Shown: positions 8,910-15,880 of the stretch, piece by piece
Numbering within the stretch: the stretch's first letter is position 1
Layout of the letters: each line of letters opens with the position of its first letter
Source of the DNA: Verrucomicrobiota bacterium
GTDB taxonomy: Bacteria > Verrucomicrobiota > Verrucomicrobiia > Opitutales > Opitutaceae
Length of the DNA stretch: 18,772 nt
Assembly (NCBI GenBank): GCA_023430565.1
Contig: JAEZAD010000275.1
Location: forward strand, 1 to 18,772
Reading direction: 5' to 3'
The notes under the pieces: model-generated
Databases searched by the model: none
What the model was told of the DNA's origin: nothing
Seen by the model: the letters and a program-made list of their open reading frames with translations, nothing else
Made by a program: the position numbers and the translations under genes

Positions 8910-8988
8910 GCCGCGCCATTTCCGCCGCCTGGCTTTCCGGGCGCAATTTCATTTGCGACCGCCCGCCCGCCTCGCGACTTTCCGCACA
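8910..8988. promoter_or_regulatory. Divergent ruvX / MoeB-like intergenic region
   Basis: This 79-base spacer lies between two divergent starts and must hold the promoter of at least the ruvX-led block. It is GC-rich with a TTTCATTTGCG segment at about 8947-8957. I cannot assign -35/-10 boxes with any certainty, and no Shine-Dalgarno motif precedes either start. Confidence 0.35.
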
Positions 8989-10143
8989 ATGCCCGATCCG
9001 CTGCCCAGTTTGTCGCCCGCCGAGCTCTCCCGCTACTCGCGCCACATCCTGCTCGACGAGCTCGGCGTCGACGGCCAGCGCCGCCTCTCCGCCGCGCGCG
9101 TGCTCGTCGTCGGCGCTGGCGGACTCGGTAGCCCCGCCGCCCTCTACCTCGCCGCCGCCGGCATCGGCACCCTCGGCATCACCGACCTCGATCGCGTCGA
9201 AGACCACAACCTCCAGCGCCAGCTCCTCCACGACACCGCCTCCGTCGGGCAGCCGAAAGTCTTCTCCGCGGCCCAACGCCTTCGCGCGTTGAATCCTCAC
9301 ATTCAGGTCGTCGAACACGCCGACGGCGTCACCTCCGAAAACGCGACCACCCTCTTCTCCAACTACGACATCATCCTCGACGGCACCGATAATTTTTCCG
9401 CGCGCTACCTCAACAACGACGTCGCCGTCGCCGCGAAGAAACCGCTCGTCTTCGGCAGCATCTTCAAATTCGAGGGCCAGGTGACCGTCTTCGATCCCGC
9501 TCACGGCGGACCTTGTTATCGCTGTCTTTTCCCCGAACCGCCGCAATCCGGCAGCGTGCCCGGCTGCGGCGAAGCCGGCGTGCTCGGCGCGTTGTGCGGC
9601 GTCATCGGCAGTCTCCAGGCACTCGAAGCCATCAAGCTCGCCGCCGGCCTCGGCGAGCCTCTCCTCGGCCGGCTGCTCACCTACGACGCGCTCACCCAGC
9701 GCTTCCAAACCTTCTCGCTCGCACGCGATCCGGCGTGTCCAGTTTGTGGAGACACCCCGCGTCCTCCGCCGCGCTCCGCCGCGTCTTCGATTTCCGCCGC
9801 TCCTCCCCCCGCCATGAATCATCCCCTCGAGATCACCGTTGCCGAAGCCCACGCCTTGCTGCAGCAATCACCGGAAAGCGTCACGCTGCTCGACGTGCGC
9901 GAGCCTTGGGAAACCGAAATCTGCCGCGTCCCCAACGCCCAATTCATTCCCATGCGTCAGATCCCGGAACAACTCGCCACGCTCCCGCGCGACCGCCACC
10001 TGCTCGTCATGTGTCACCACGGCGGCCGCAGCCAGCGCGTCACGCAGTTCCTCCGCGCCAACGGTTTCGAATCCGTCACCAACATCGCCGGCGGCATCTC
10101 CGCCTGGGCCGACGAAATCGATCCCTCCCTCGCCCGCTACTAG
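8989..10143 (+). CDS. moeB: MoeB/ThiF-type adenylyltransferase fused to a rhodanese domain
   Basis: Predicted 384 residues. An E1-like domain (about 5-255) shows RYSRHILLDELG (15-26), the nucleotide loop VVGAGGLGSPAA (40-51), DLDRVEDHNLQRQLLH (66-81), zinc cysteines CYRC (176-179) and CPVC (250-253), and PGCGEAGVLG with the E1-type Cys193. A Pro/Ser-rich linker (257-276) leads to a rhodanese domain (280-384) with catalytic Cys342 in MCHHGGRS. Fusions of this type adenylate the C-terminal Gly-Gly of a small sulfur carrier (MoaD, ThiS or similar) and supply sulfur through the rhodanese cysteine, for molybdopterin, thiamine or tRNA/cysteine sulfur pathways. Which carrier is served is not shown because no carrier gene is adjacent. 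ATG 8989 is preferred over upstream 8908, which would overlap ruvX and adds non-conserved sequence. Confidence 0.92.
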   Translation: MPDPLPSLSPAELSRYSRHILLDELGVDGQRRLSAARVLVVGAGGLGSPAALYLAAAGIGTLGITDLDRVEDHNLQRQLLHDTASVGQPKVFSAAQRLRALNPHIQVVEHADGVTSENATTLFSNYDIILDGTDNFSARYLNNDVAVAAKKPLVFGSIFKFEGQVTVFDPAHGGPCYRCLFPEPPQSGSVPGCGEAGVLGALCGVIGSLQALEAIKLAAGLGEPLLGRLLTYDALTQRFQTFSLARDPACPVCGDTPRPPPRSAASSISAAPPPAMNHPLEITVAEAHALLQQSPESVTLLDVREPWETEICRVPNAQFIPMRQIPEQLATLPRDRHLLVMCHHGGRSQRVTQFLRANGFESVTNIAGGISAWADEIDPSLARY

Positions 10144-10161
10144 CTCAGTAGCAACTGTCTT

Positions 10162-10187
10162 CCAGCCTAAGCTGAAGCGTAGGCTGG
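10162..10187. terminator. Hairpin after the MoeB-like gene, at the transposase remnant end
   Basis: A perfect 8-base stem CCAGCCTA / TAGGCTGG (10162-10169 and 10180-10187) encloses a 10-base loop in which GC/GC can pair after one mismatch. It lies 18 bases after the MoeB-like stop and is followed by only a short T run (TTT). It also overlaps the last codons and stop of the degenerate transposase on the other strand. It could terminate transcription or be a vestige of the IS end. Confidence 0.45.
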
Positions 10188-10961
10188 TTTGAGAAAGACG
10201 TTGAGGAAGACGAGGAGTCTTCGACCAACAGCGATGAGAACGACTTCGAGTGGTTTGCCCGCTTGTCGCGGGCGTTGATAAGCTTGGCGATCTGCTAGTC
10301 CGTGCAGCTGCCCATTTCCGGCAGGTAGGAGAGCAGACCCGTAGCGCTGCGCCAGACCCGCTGACCTGACCCAAGGTCTGCACCGCATCGTGCAACTGCT
10401 CGGTTAGTATGGTTTGGATCTGCGCATCCAATTTTTCCACGAGTCGCTCGAGCCGGCGGCACTTGTCCCGCACCACTTGTTGCTGCGCCCGCTCCGGCAG
10501 CATTGACCGAAAGGTTTGTTCCTCGCCCAGCTGCGCCACATGGTGGTCCCGCAACTGCACCCAGTCACGCAGCCTCCGCAGCGCCCGATCTCGCATGCTC
10601 AGCGCGGCCGGTTGCACCGCCTGACTACCGGCGCAACATCGCTGCGTGGATCGCCTCGGTTCTATTCATGAGGCCCAAATGCCTGGGCAAAAGTGCCGCA
10701 CCCGCCACGGATCGGTCAGCGTCAAGGCAATCCCAACGCATGCGCGGTAGCCACCAGCAGGCGCTCACACCCGCCCGTCGCGTCGAAGACCAGATGCAAC
10801 TGCGGATGATTGGCGCGCAAAGCGCGCAACAACGCCTCCACGGCACGCGGACGAGGAGCGCGAATCTCCTCCAGGGCGAGGACGGTCTCACCGCATCCTG
10901 CTGCGCCTCGCGTGTCGAACAACTCAGCACGCTCAGCGTGGCCGAACCGCGCTCAATCTAG
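10167..10961 (-). pseudogene. Degenerate IS110-family transposase
   Basis: On the minus strand, successive segments in at least three frames read as one IS110-type transposase: AVEALLRALRANHPQLHLVF-DATGGCERLL (about 10860-10740), MNRTEAIHAAMLRR (about 10670-10628), a helical middle ALSMRDRALRRLRDWVQLRD with VVRDKCRRLERLVEKLDAQI (about 10617-10390), LLSYLPEMGSCTD followed by an in-frame TAG, then AYQRPRQAGKPLEVVLIAVG-RRLLVFLNVFLK near 10167-10290. Compared with intact family members, the N-terminal DEDD region is frame-broken and altered (TEAIHA where KTDxIDA is usual). About 70-80 residues are missing between the LLSYLPE segment and the AYQR...GKP segment, the part that carries the catalytic serine. 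No clear target duplication or intact ends were found. It fills the spacer between the converging MoeB-like and ketosynthase genes and is inactive. Confidence 0.8.
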
Positions 10962-11010
10962 CACATCCCCAAGCTACAAGGGCGAGGCCTCTCCGCCGAG
11001 CCGTTCGCGT

Positions 11011-12261
11011 TCACCCCTTCCGCAGCACGAGCGCCACATTGCTCCCGCCAAACCCGCTGCAATTGCACATCGCCGCGCGCATCCGGCCGGCTCGAGTCTC
11101 CCGCGGCAAATTCAATCCCGCACACTCCGGATCCGGTTCGCGCAAATGCGCCTGCCCCGGCACGAACCCGTCCCGCATCGCCACGGCCGTAATCGCCACG
11201 CTCAACGCCCCCGCCATCGACAGCGTGTGCCCCGTCAGCGCCTTCATGCCGCTCACCGCCACGCCGCTTTCGCCCAGCACCCGCCGCAACGCCTTCGCCT
11301 CCGCACGATCGCCGACCACCGTCCCCGTCGCGTGCGCGCTCACGTAATCCAAATCTTCGACGCCCACCGCGGCCGACGCCAGCGCCCGTCGCATCGCTGC
11401 TTCCACACCTCGCCCCTCCGGCTCCGACTGCGCCACGCTGTGCCCATCCGCCGCCTGCCCCCAACCGGCCAGTTCTGCATAAACGTTTTTCGCCCCACGC
11501 CGTTCCGCCTCGTCCGCCGCTTCCAAAACGATCGCCACCGCGCCGCCGCCGCCCACGAACCCATCGCGCTCCACGTCGAACGGCCGCGACGCTTTTTCCG
11601 GTTCCGTCTGCCGCGACAGCGCCCGCAACCCCGAAAACGGCACCAGCATCTCCCACGTCGGCTCCTCCGCCCCCACCACAATCATCCGCTCCTGCCGCCC
11701 CAGCGCGATTTCGTCATGCGCATAACCGAGCGCATGCCCGCTCGCCGCGCACGCCGACACGAATCCTGTCACCGCGCCGCGGATACCGAACTCCGACGCG
11801 AGGTTGAAGTTCAACGTCCCCGCCACCGAGTGCATCACCGCCCACGGGTGCACCTTCGCCCCGCGCGCCGCCGCCGTCGCATTCACATGATGCGCCATGA
11901 ACCGCGGCGATCCCGCCGACGCCCCAAAAAAACCCGTTCGCCCATCGCTCAGCTCCTCGCCCGCGATTCCCGCGTCCTCCAGCGCCTGCTCCATCGCGCA
12001 GTAGCCATAAACCGCATTCGGCGGCATGCTCCGCACCGTCTCGCGCGCGATCGCATACCGCTCCGGCCATTTCCACGCCGCATGGTTGAATCCCTCCAAC
12101 TCGAACTCTTCAGGGATTCCCGCCAGCTTCACCGGACACTCCGGAAACCACTCCACACGTTTCAGTCCATGCTTTAGCTCGCGCAAACTCCGCGTCACCG
12201 CCGCGCGATCGTTGCCGATCGGCGTGATAAATCCCAACCCGGTGATCGACACCCGTCGCAT
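11011..12261 (-). CDS. Beta-ketoacyl-ACP synthase (KAS I/II family)
   Basis: Predicted 416 residues, the usual FabF-like length. It opens RRVSITGLGFITPIGND, the N-terminal KAS signature. The active site is Cys171 in VSACAASGHALG, His310 in SAHATGTVVGDRAE, Lys340 and His345 in KALTGHTLSMAGAL, with GFGGSN at 403-408. All elements for decarboxylating condensation of acyl and malonyl thioesters are present. SAHATGT (usual NAHGTST or AHATST) and the KALTGHT block are more like secondary ketosynthases of specialised pathways (for example aryl polyene type) than housekeeping FabF, but this is only suggestive. It starts 9 bases after the stop of an ACP gene, its likely partner. No FabG, FabZ, thioesterase or transferase gene is adjacent, so the product is unknown. 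Confidence 0.9.
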   Translation of the reverse strand: MRRVSITGLGFITPIGNDRAAVTRSLRELKHGLKRVEWFPECPVKLAGIPEEFELEGFNHAAWKWPERYAIARETVRSMPPNAVYGYCAMEQALEDAGIAGEELSDGRTGFFGASAGSPRFMAHHVNATAAARGAKVHPWAVMHSVAGTLNFNLASEFGIRGAVTGFVSACAASGHALGYAHDEIALGRQERMIVVGAEEPTWEMLVPFSGLRALSRQTEPEKASRPFDVERDGFVGGGGAVAIVLEAADEAERRGAKNVYAELAGWGQAADGHSVAQSEPEGRGVEAAMRRALASAAVGVEDLDYVSAHATGTVVGDRAEAKALRRVLGESGVAVSGMKALTGHTLSMAGALSVAITAVAMRDGFVPGQAHLREPDPECAGLNLPRETRAGRMRAAMCNCSGFGGSNVALVLRKG

Positions 12262-12270
12262 TCGTTTCGT

Positions 12271-12645
12271 TCAGCCCGCCGACGCCCGCGCCCGCACCAC
12301 GCCGCGCACATCGTCGAGCGTGCGCAGCGCGCGCATCTCGTCGTCCGACAACTTTAGTCCCAACAGCTCGTCCAACAAAAAGCTCATCTCCACCATCGCC
12401 AGCGAATCGAAGCCGAGGTCCTCCACCAGCCGCGCACTTCCCGCCAGCTCCGCCGGTTTCTCATGATTCGCCTCCGCCGCACCCGCCGGCCGGTGATACG
12501 CGATCACCCCCGCCACCAGGCGATCCAGCGCCGCCGCGTCGCCATCGCGAAAAAACCGCTCCGCCGCCTCCACCGTTTCCGTCGGATAACCGACCAGCAT
12601 TTCCTTCGCCTTTCCCACGCGCGTTTCGACTTCGGAGGAGTTCAT
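12271..12645 (-). CDS. Acyl carrier protein with N-terminal extension
   Basis: Predicted 124 residues from ATG 12645. Residues about 70-120 form an ACP four-helix domain with LVEDLGFDSLAMVEM; Ser81 in the DSL motif is the expected phosphopantetheine site. A typical ACP is about 80 residues with the serine near 36, so this one has about 45 extra N-terminal residues (ETVEAAERFF...ALDRLVAGVIAYHRP), predicted helical. The start is set by GGAGGT at 12651-12656 (minus strand), five bases upstream of ATG, the clearest ribosome binding site in the window; an upstream start at 12672 would bypass it. It is the first gene of a two-gene unit with the ketosynthase downstream. Confidence 0.88.
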   Translation of the reverse strand: MNSSEVETRVGKAKEMLVGYPTETVEAAERFFRDGDAAALDRLVAGVIAYHRPAGAAEANHEKPAELAGSARLVEDLGFDSLAMVEMSFLLDELLGLKLSDDEMRALRTLDDVRGVVRARASAG

Positions 12646-12770
12646 GGTGGACCTCCCATCGTAAACCGCCACCCGCGCATGTTCCGCCTTCCGTCCGCCA
12701 AACCGATCTCGCGCCCGGAGTTGTCCTCTCCCGCAATCCCCTCCACCGTCTCGCTTTTCCCTCCCTTTCC
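12646..12770. promoter_or_regulatory. Divergent ACP / nadE intergenic region with strong RBS for the ACP gene
   Basis: The spacer between the divergent ACP and nadE starts holds the minus-strand Shine-Dalgarno GGAGGT at 12651-12656. The nadE side ends in a pyrimidine-rich leader (CTTTTCCCTCCCTTTCC before ATG 12771) with no Shine-Dalgarno motif. Promoters for both units should be here but cannot be assigned by eye. Confidence 0.5.
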
Positions 12771-14429
12771 ATGCGACTCGGCCTCGCCCAACTCAACCCC
12801 ACCGTCGGCGATCTCCCCGGCAATCGCCGCAAGATCCTCGACGCCTACAACGTCCTCGTCGCCCAAGGCGCCGAACTCGTCGTCTTCCCCGAGCTCGTCG
12901 TCTGCGGCTACCCTCCGCGCGACCTGCTCTTCAAACGCCGCTTCGTTCCCGATTGCGAAGACTCCCTCCGCGAAATCGCCGCGCACATCGGCGACGTCCC
13001 CGCGTTCATCGGCTCGGTCGAGCGAAACACCTCCGGCACCGGCCGGCCCGCGTTCAACTCCGCCGCCTTCGTTCATCGCGGCCAGATCGTCGCCACCGCC
13101 CACAAGTGCCTCCTGCCGACCTACGATGTCTTCGACGAAGACCGCTACTTCGAACCCGCCGCCAGCCCGCTCGTCGTCGAACACGCCGGCCGCCGCATTG
13201 GCATCACCATCTGCGAAGATATCTGGACGCACCCCACCCTCAGCACGCGTCAGCTCTATCGCGGCATCGATCCCACCCGCCAGCTCGCGGCCCAGAAATG
13301 CGACCTCATGGTCAACCTCTCCGCGAGCCCCTGGCACTACGACAAACGCAACGTCCGCCAAACCCTCGTCGCCGACACCGCCCGCTCCCTCGGCTGCCCC
13401 GTCGTCTACGTCAACGCCGTCGGCGGCAACGACGAGCTCATCTTCGACGGCCGCAGCCTCGTCTGCGACGCCACCGGCACCCTCCGCGCCGGCCTCCCCG
13501 CCTTCACCGAAGACCTCCGCGTCGTCGACCTCTCCAGCTCTGGGCTCTCAGCTCTGGGCTCTGGGCTGGCAGCATCCTTCGCCCAGGACGAATGCCAGGA
13601 CACCTTCTCCGCCCTCGTCCTCGGCCTCCGCGACTACGCCCATAAAAGCGGCTTCAAACGCGCCCTCGTCGCCCTCTCCGGCGGCATCGATTCCGCCCTC
13701 GTCGCCGTCATCGCCGTCCACGCACTCGGCGCCGAAAACGTCATGGGTGTTTCACTCCCGTCCTCGATTTCCTCGCAACACTCCCGCGACGACGCCCGCA
13801 TCCTCGCCCAGAATCTCGGCATCCGTTTCGAAACCATCGCCATCGCCGACGCCGTCGCCGCCACCGAAGCCTCGCTCGGTCCGCTCTTCGCCGGCCTTCC
13901 CCGCGACGTTGCCGAGGAAAACATCCAGGCCCGCATCCGCGGCGTCGTGATGATGGCGCTCTCGAACAAGTTCAGCTCGCTCCTCCTCACCACCGGCAAC
14001 AAGAGCGAAGTCGCCGTCGGGTATTGCACACTTTACGGCGACATGGCCGGCGGCCTCGCCGTCATTTCCGACGTTTTCAAAACCCAGGTCTACAATCTCG
14101 CCCGTTGGATTAACCGCGATCGTGAGGTCATCCCGCACAACACCATCGAAAAACCGCCGTCCGCCGAACTCCGCCCCGGCCAGGTCGACCAGGACAGTCT
14201 CCCGCCCTACGACATTCTCGACGCCATTCTCGAAGGCTACGTTGAACAAGGCCTGTCTCGCCGCGACCTGATCGCACAGGGCTTCGCCGAAGCCGTGGTC
14301 AACGACGTCGCCCGCAAGGTCGACCTCAACGAATACAAACGAAAACAAGCCGCCCCCGGCCTGAAGACCACCCCCCTCGCCTTCGGCGTCGGCCGCCGCA
14401 TCCCCATCGTCCAAAAATACGTGAGCTGA
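12771..14429 (+). CDS. nadE: Glutamine-dependent NAD+ synthetase
   Basis: Predicted 552 residues, the usual length of the two-domain type. Residues 1 to about 252 are a nitrilase-fold glutaminase with the triad Glu41 (VVFPELVVCGYPPRDLL), Lys112 (TAHKCLLPTYDVFDE) and Cys148 (GITICEDIW). Residues about 275-552 are the synthetase domain with the ATP loop ALSGGIDSALVAV (301-313), SSISSQHSRDDA, TTGNKSEVAVGYCTLYGDMAGGLAVISDVFKT (in segments), and KPPSAELRPGQVDQDSLPPY. It converts nicotinate adenine dinucleotide to NAD+, using ammonia channelled from glutamine. Odd feature: the linker between domains (residues about 254-267, SSSGLSALGSGLAA) is encoded by a heptanucleotide tandem array. The start ATG is at the first strand of the amidase domain, as in the family. 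Confidence 0.96.
   Translation: MRLGLAQLNPTVGDLPGNRRKILDAYNVLVAQGAELVVFPELVVCGYPPRDLLFKRRFVPDCEDSLREIAAHIGDVPAFIGSVERNTSGTGRPAFNSAAFVHRGQIVATAHKCLLPTYDVFDEDRYFEPAASPLVVEHAGRRIGITICEDIWTHPTLSTRQLYRGIDPTRQLAAQKCDLMVNLSASPWHYDKRNVRQTLVADTARSLGCPVVYVNAVGGNDELIFDGRSLVCDATGTLRAGLPAFTEDLRVVDLSSSGLSALGSGLAASFAQDECQDTFSALVLGLRDYAHKSGFKRALVALSGGIDSALVAVIAVHALGAENVMGVSLPSSISSQHSRDDARILAQNLGIRFETIAIADAVAATEASLGPLFAGLPRDVAEENIQARIRGVVMMALSNKFSSLLLTTGNKSEVAVGYCTLYGDMAGGLAVISDVFKTQVYNLARWINRDREVIPHNTIEKPPSAELRPGQVDQDSLPPYDILDAILEGYVEQGLSRRDLIAQGFAEAVVNDVARKVDLNEYKRKQAAPGLKTTPLAFGVGRRIPIVQKYVS
13530..13571 (+). repeat. Heptanucleotide tandem array inside nadE
   Basis: Six units in strict 7-base register: CTCTCCA, GCTCTGG, GCTCTCA, GCTCTGG, GCTCTGG, GCTGGCA. 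Total 42 bases, 14 codons, keeping the frame. It encodes Leu-Ser-Gly-Ala-rich sequence between the amidase and synthetase domains. The 17-base stretch GCTCTGGGCTCTCAGCT (13537-13553) is identical to 16485-16501 in the S55 gene. Confidence 0.85.
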
Positions 14430-14544
14430 AGCCGGCAACCCTTCCGGCACTCCGCCGCATTCGCGTCTATTCGCGTCCCTTCGCCGTTTCAGGTTTGAAC
14501 CCGCGATCCGTGTCCATCCGTGTTCATCCGTGGTTAAACACCAA
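14430..14544. repeat. nadE-hemL spacer with two 10-base periodic tracts
   Basis: The 115-base spacer holds a weak hairpin just after the nadE stop (GCCGG 14431-14435 with CCGGC 14444-14448). Then come two sets of decamer repeats: ATTCGCGTCT, ATTCGCGTCC, CTTCGCCGTT (14459-14488) and ATCCGTGTCC, ATCCGTGTTC, ATCCGTGGTT (14506-14535). The second set ends 9 bases before the hemL ATG. No promoter or Shine-Dalgarno motif is evident, so the hemL leader is essentially the repeat. Confidence 0.75.
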
Positions 14545-15831
14545 ATGATTTCTTCCGCCTCCTCCGACCAACTCTTCGCCCGCGCTCTCCAACTCATCCC
14601 CGGCGGCGTCAACTCCCCCGTCCGCGCCTTCCGCTCCGTCGGCGGTGCACCGTTCTTCGTCAAAGCCGCACGCGGCGCCACCCTCATCACCGCCGACGAC
14701 CGCGAACTCATCGATTTCGTCTGCACCTGGGGCCCTGCCATCCACGGCCACAACCATCCGCGCATCCGCGCCGCCATCGCCGAAGCCCTCGAAAACGGCA
14801 CGTCCTTCGGCACGCCCAATCCCTACGAAGTGGAGATGGCCGAGCTCATCGTCCGTTTCTTTCCGTCGATCCAAAAAGTCCGCATGTGCAACAGCGGCAC
14901 CGAAGCCACCATGTCCGCCCTCCGCCTCGCGCGCGGCTTCACGAAGCGCGACAAGATCATCAAATTCGCCGGCTGCTACCACGGCCACTCCGACTCGCTC
15001 CTCATCAAAGCCGGCTCCGGTGCGCTCACGCACGGCCACCCCGACAGCGCCGGCGTTCCCGCGTCGTTCGCACAGGAAACGGTCGTCGTCCCCTACAACG
15101 ACCGCGCCGCGCTCGACGCCGCCTTCGCCGCCAACCAGCAGCAAATCGCCGGCGTCATCCTCGAACCCTACTGCGGCAATGTCGGCTTCATCATGCCCGA
15201 TCCGGGTTATCTCGAATTCGTCCGCGAAGTCTGCACGCGCGAAGGCTCCGTTCTGATTTTCGACGAGGTCATGACCGGTTTTCGCATCGCCCGCGGCGGC
15301 GTGCAGGAAAAGGAAGGCATCACGCCCGATCTCACCTGCCTCGGCAAAATCATCGGCGGCGGCCTCCCCGTCGGCGCCTTCGGCGGACGTCGTGAAATCA
15401 TGAATATGCTCGCGCCGCTCGGCCCCGTTTACCAGGCCGGCACACTCAGCGGCAACCCGCTCGCCATGGCCGCCGGCATCGCCGCCCTCCAACTCCTCGA
15501 CGAGCTCAATCCCTACGACCGCCTCGACTCCCTTGGCCGCCAGCTCCGCAACGCCGTCCTTTCCGCCGCCCACGACAAGGGTCTCCCGATCCAAGTCCCC
15601 CAATGCGGTTCCATGTTTAGCATTTTCTTCACCCCCACTCCGGTGCGCGATTTGGCCACCGCGATGCAGGGCGACGCCAAGCTCTTCAACCGCTTCTTTC
15701 ACGCGTGCCTTCAACACGATGTCTACCTCGCGCCGAGCGCTTACGAAGCCGGGTTTCTCAGCACCGCGCACGAGGGCGCCGCGATCGACCGGGCATGCGA
15801 AGTGCTTGCGTCGAGTATCCGGCAACTTTGA
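14545..15831 (+). CDS. hemL: Glutamate-1-semialdehyde 2,1-aminomutase
   Basis: Predicted 428 residues, matching the family (about 427). A PLP enzyme of the class III aminotransferase fold that makes 5-aminolevulinate from glutamate-1-semialdehyde in the C5 route to heme and other tetrapyrroles. Visible: IPGGVNSPVRAFRSVGG (18-34), TWGPAIHGHNHP (61-72), MCNSGTEATMSALRLAR (114-130, PLP phosphate site), YHGHSDSLL (145-153), EPYCGNVG, LIFDEVMTGFR (PLP ring Asp240) and the Schiff-base Lys268 in LTCLGKIIGGGLPVGAFGG. The specific GSG..T and NVG features support HemL rather than an ordinary aminotransferase. GTG 14530 in frame would add five residues inside the decamer repeat; ATG 14545 is preferred. 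A partner hemA is not in the window. Confidence 0.96.
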   Translation: MISSASSDQLFARALQLIPGGVNSPVRAFRSVGGAPFFVKAARGATLITADDRELIDFVCTWGPAIHGHNHPRIRAAIAEALENGTSFGTPNPYEVEMAELIVRFFPSIQKVRMCNSGTEATMSALRLARGFTKRDKIIKFAGCYHGHSDSLLIKAGSGALTHGHPDSAGVPASFAQETVVVPYNDRAALDAAFAANQQQIAGVILEPYCGNVGFIMPDPGYLEFVREVCTREGSVLIFDEVMTGFRIARGGVQEKEGITPDLTCLGKIIGGGLPVGAFGGRREIMNMLAPLGPVYQAGTLSGNPLAMAAGIAALQLLDELNPYDRLDSLGRQLRNAVLSAAHDKGLPIQVPQCGSMFSIFFTPTPVRDLATAMQGDAKLFNRFFHACLQHDVYLAPSAYEAGFLSTAHEGAAIDRACEVLASSIRQL

Positions 15832-15880
15832 ATCCTCCGAAATCTCTTAATTCTAAGTGCGCTTCGCCGTTATCGTCTCG

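Noticed and set aside
9868..10617. A 249-codon minus-strand frame that could be taken as an intact gene
   Set aside because: Only its first part (to about 10390) resembles a transposase; the rest is frame-shifted remnant and then the antisense of the rhodanese domain.
10810..12177. A 455-codon plus-strand frame across the transposase remnant and ketosynthase
   Set aside because: Arg/His/Pro-rich shadow spanning two unrelated features; the opposite strand encodes the complete ketosynthase.
14431..14448. Possible rho-independent terminator after nadE
   Set aside because: The stem is only 5 base pairs and no T run follows, so it is too weak to call.
14524..15825. A 433-codon minus-strand frame opposite hemL
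   Set aside because: It mirrors hemL almost exactly and its composition is that of a codon-phase shadow.
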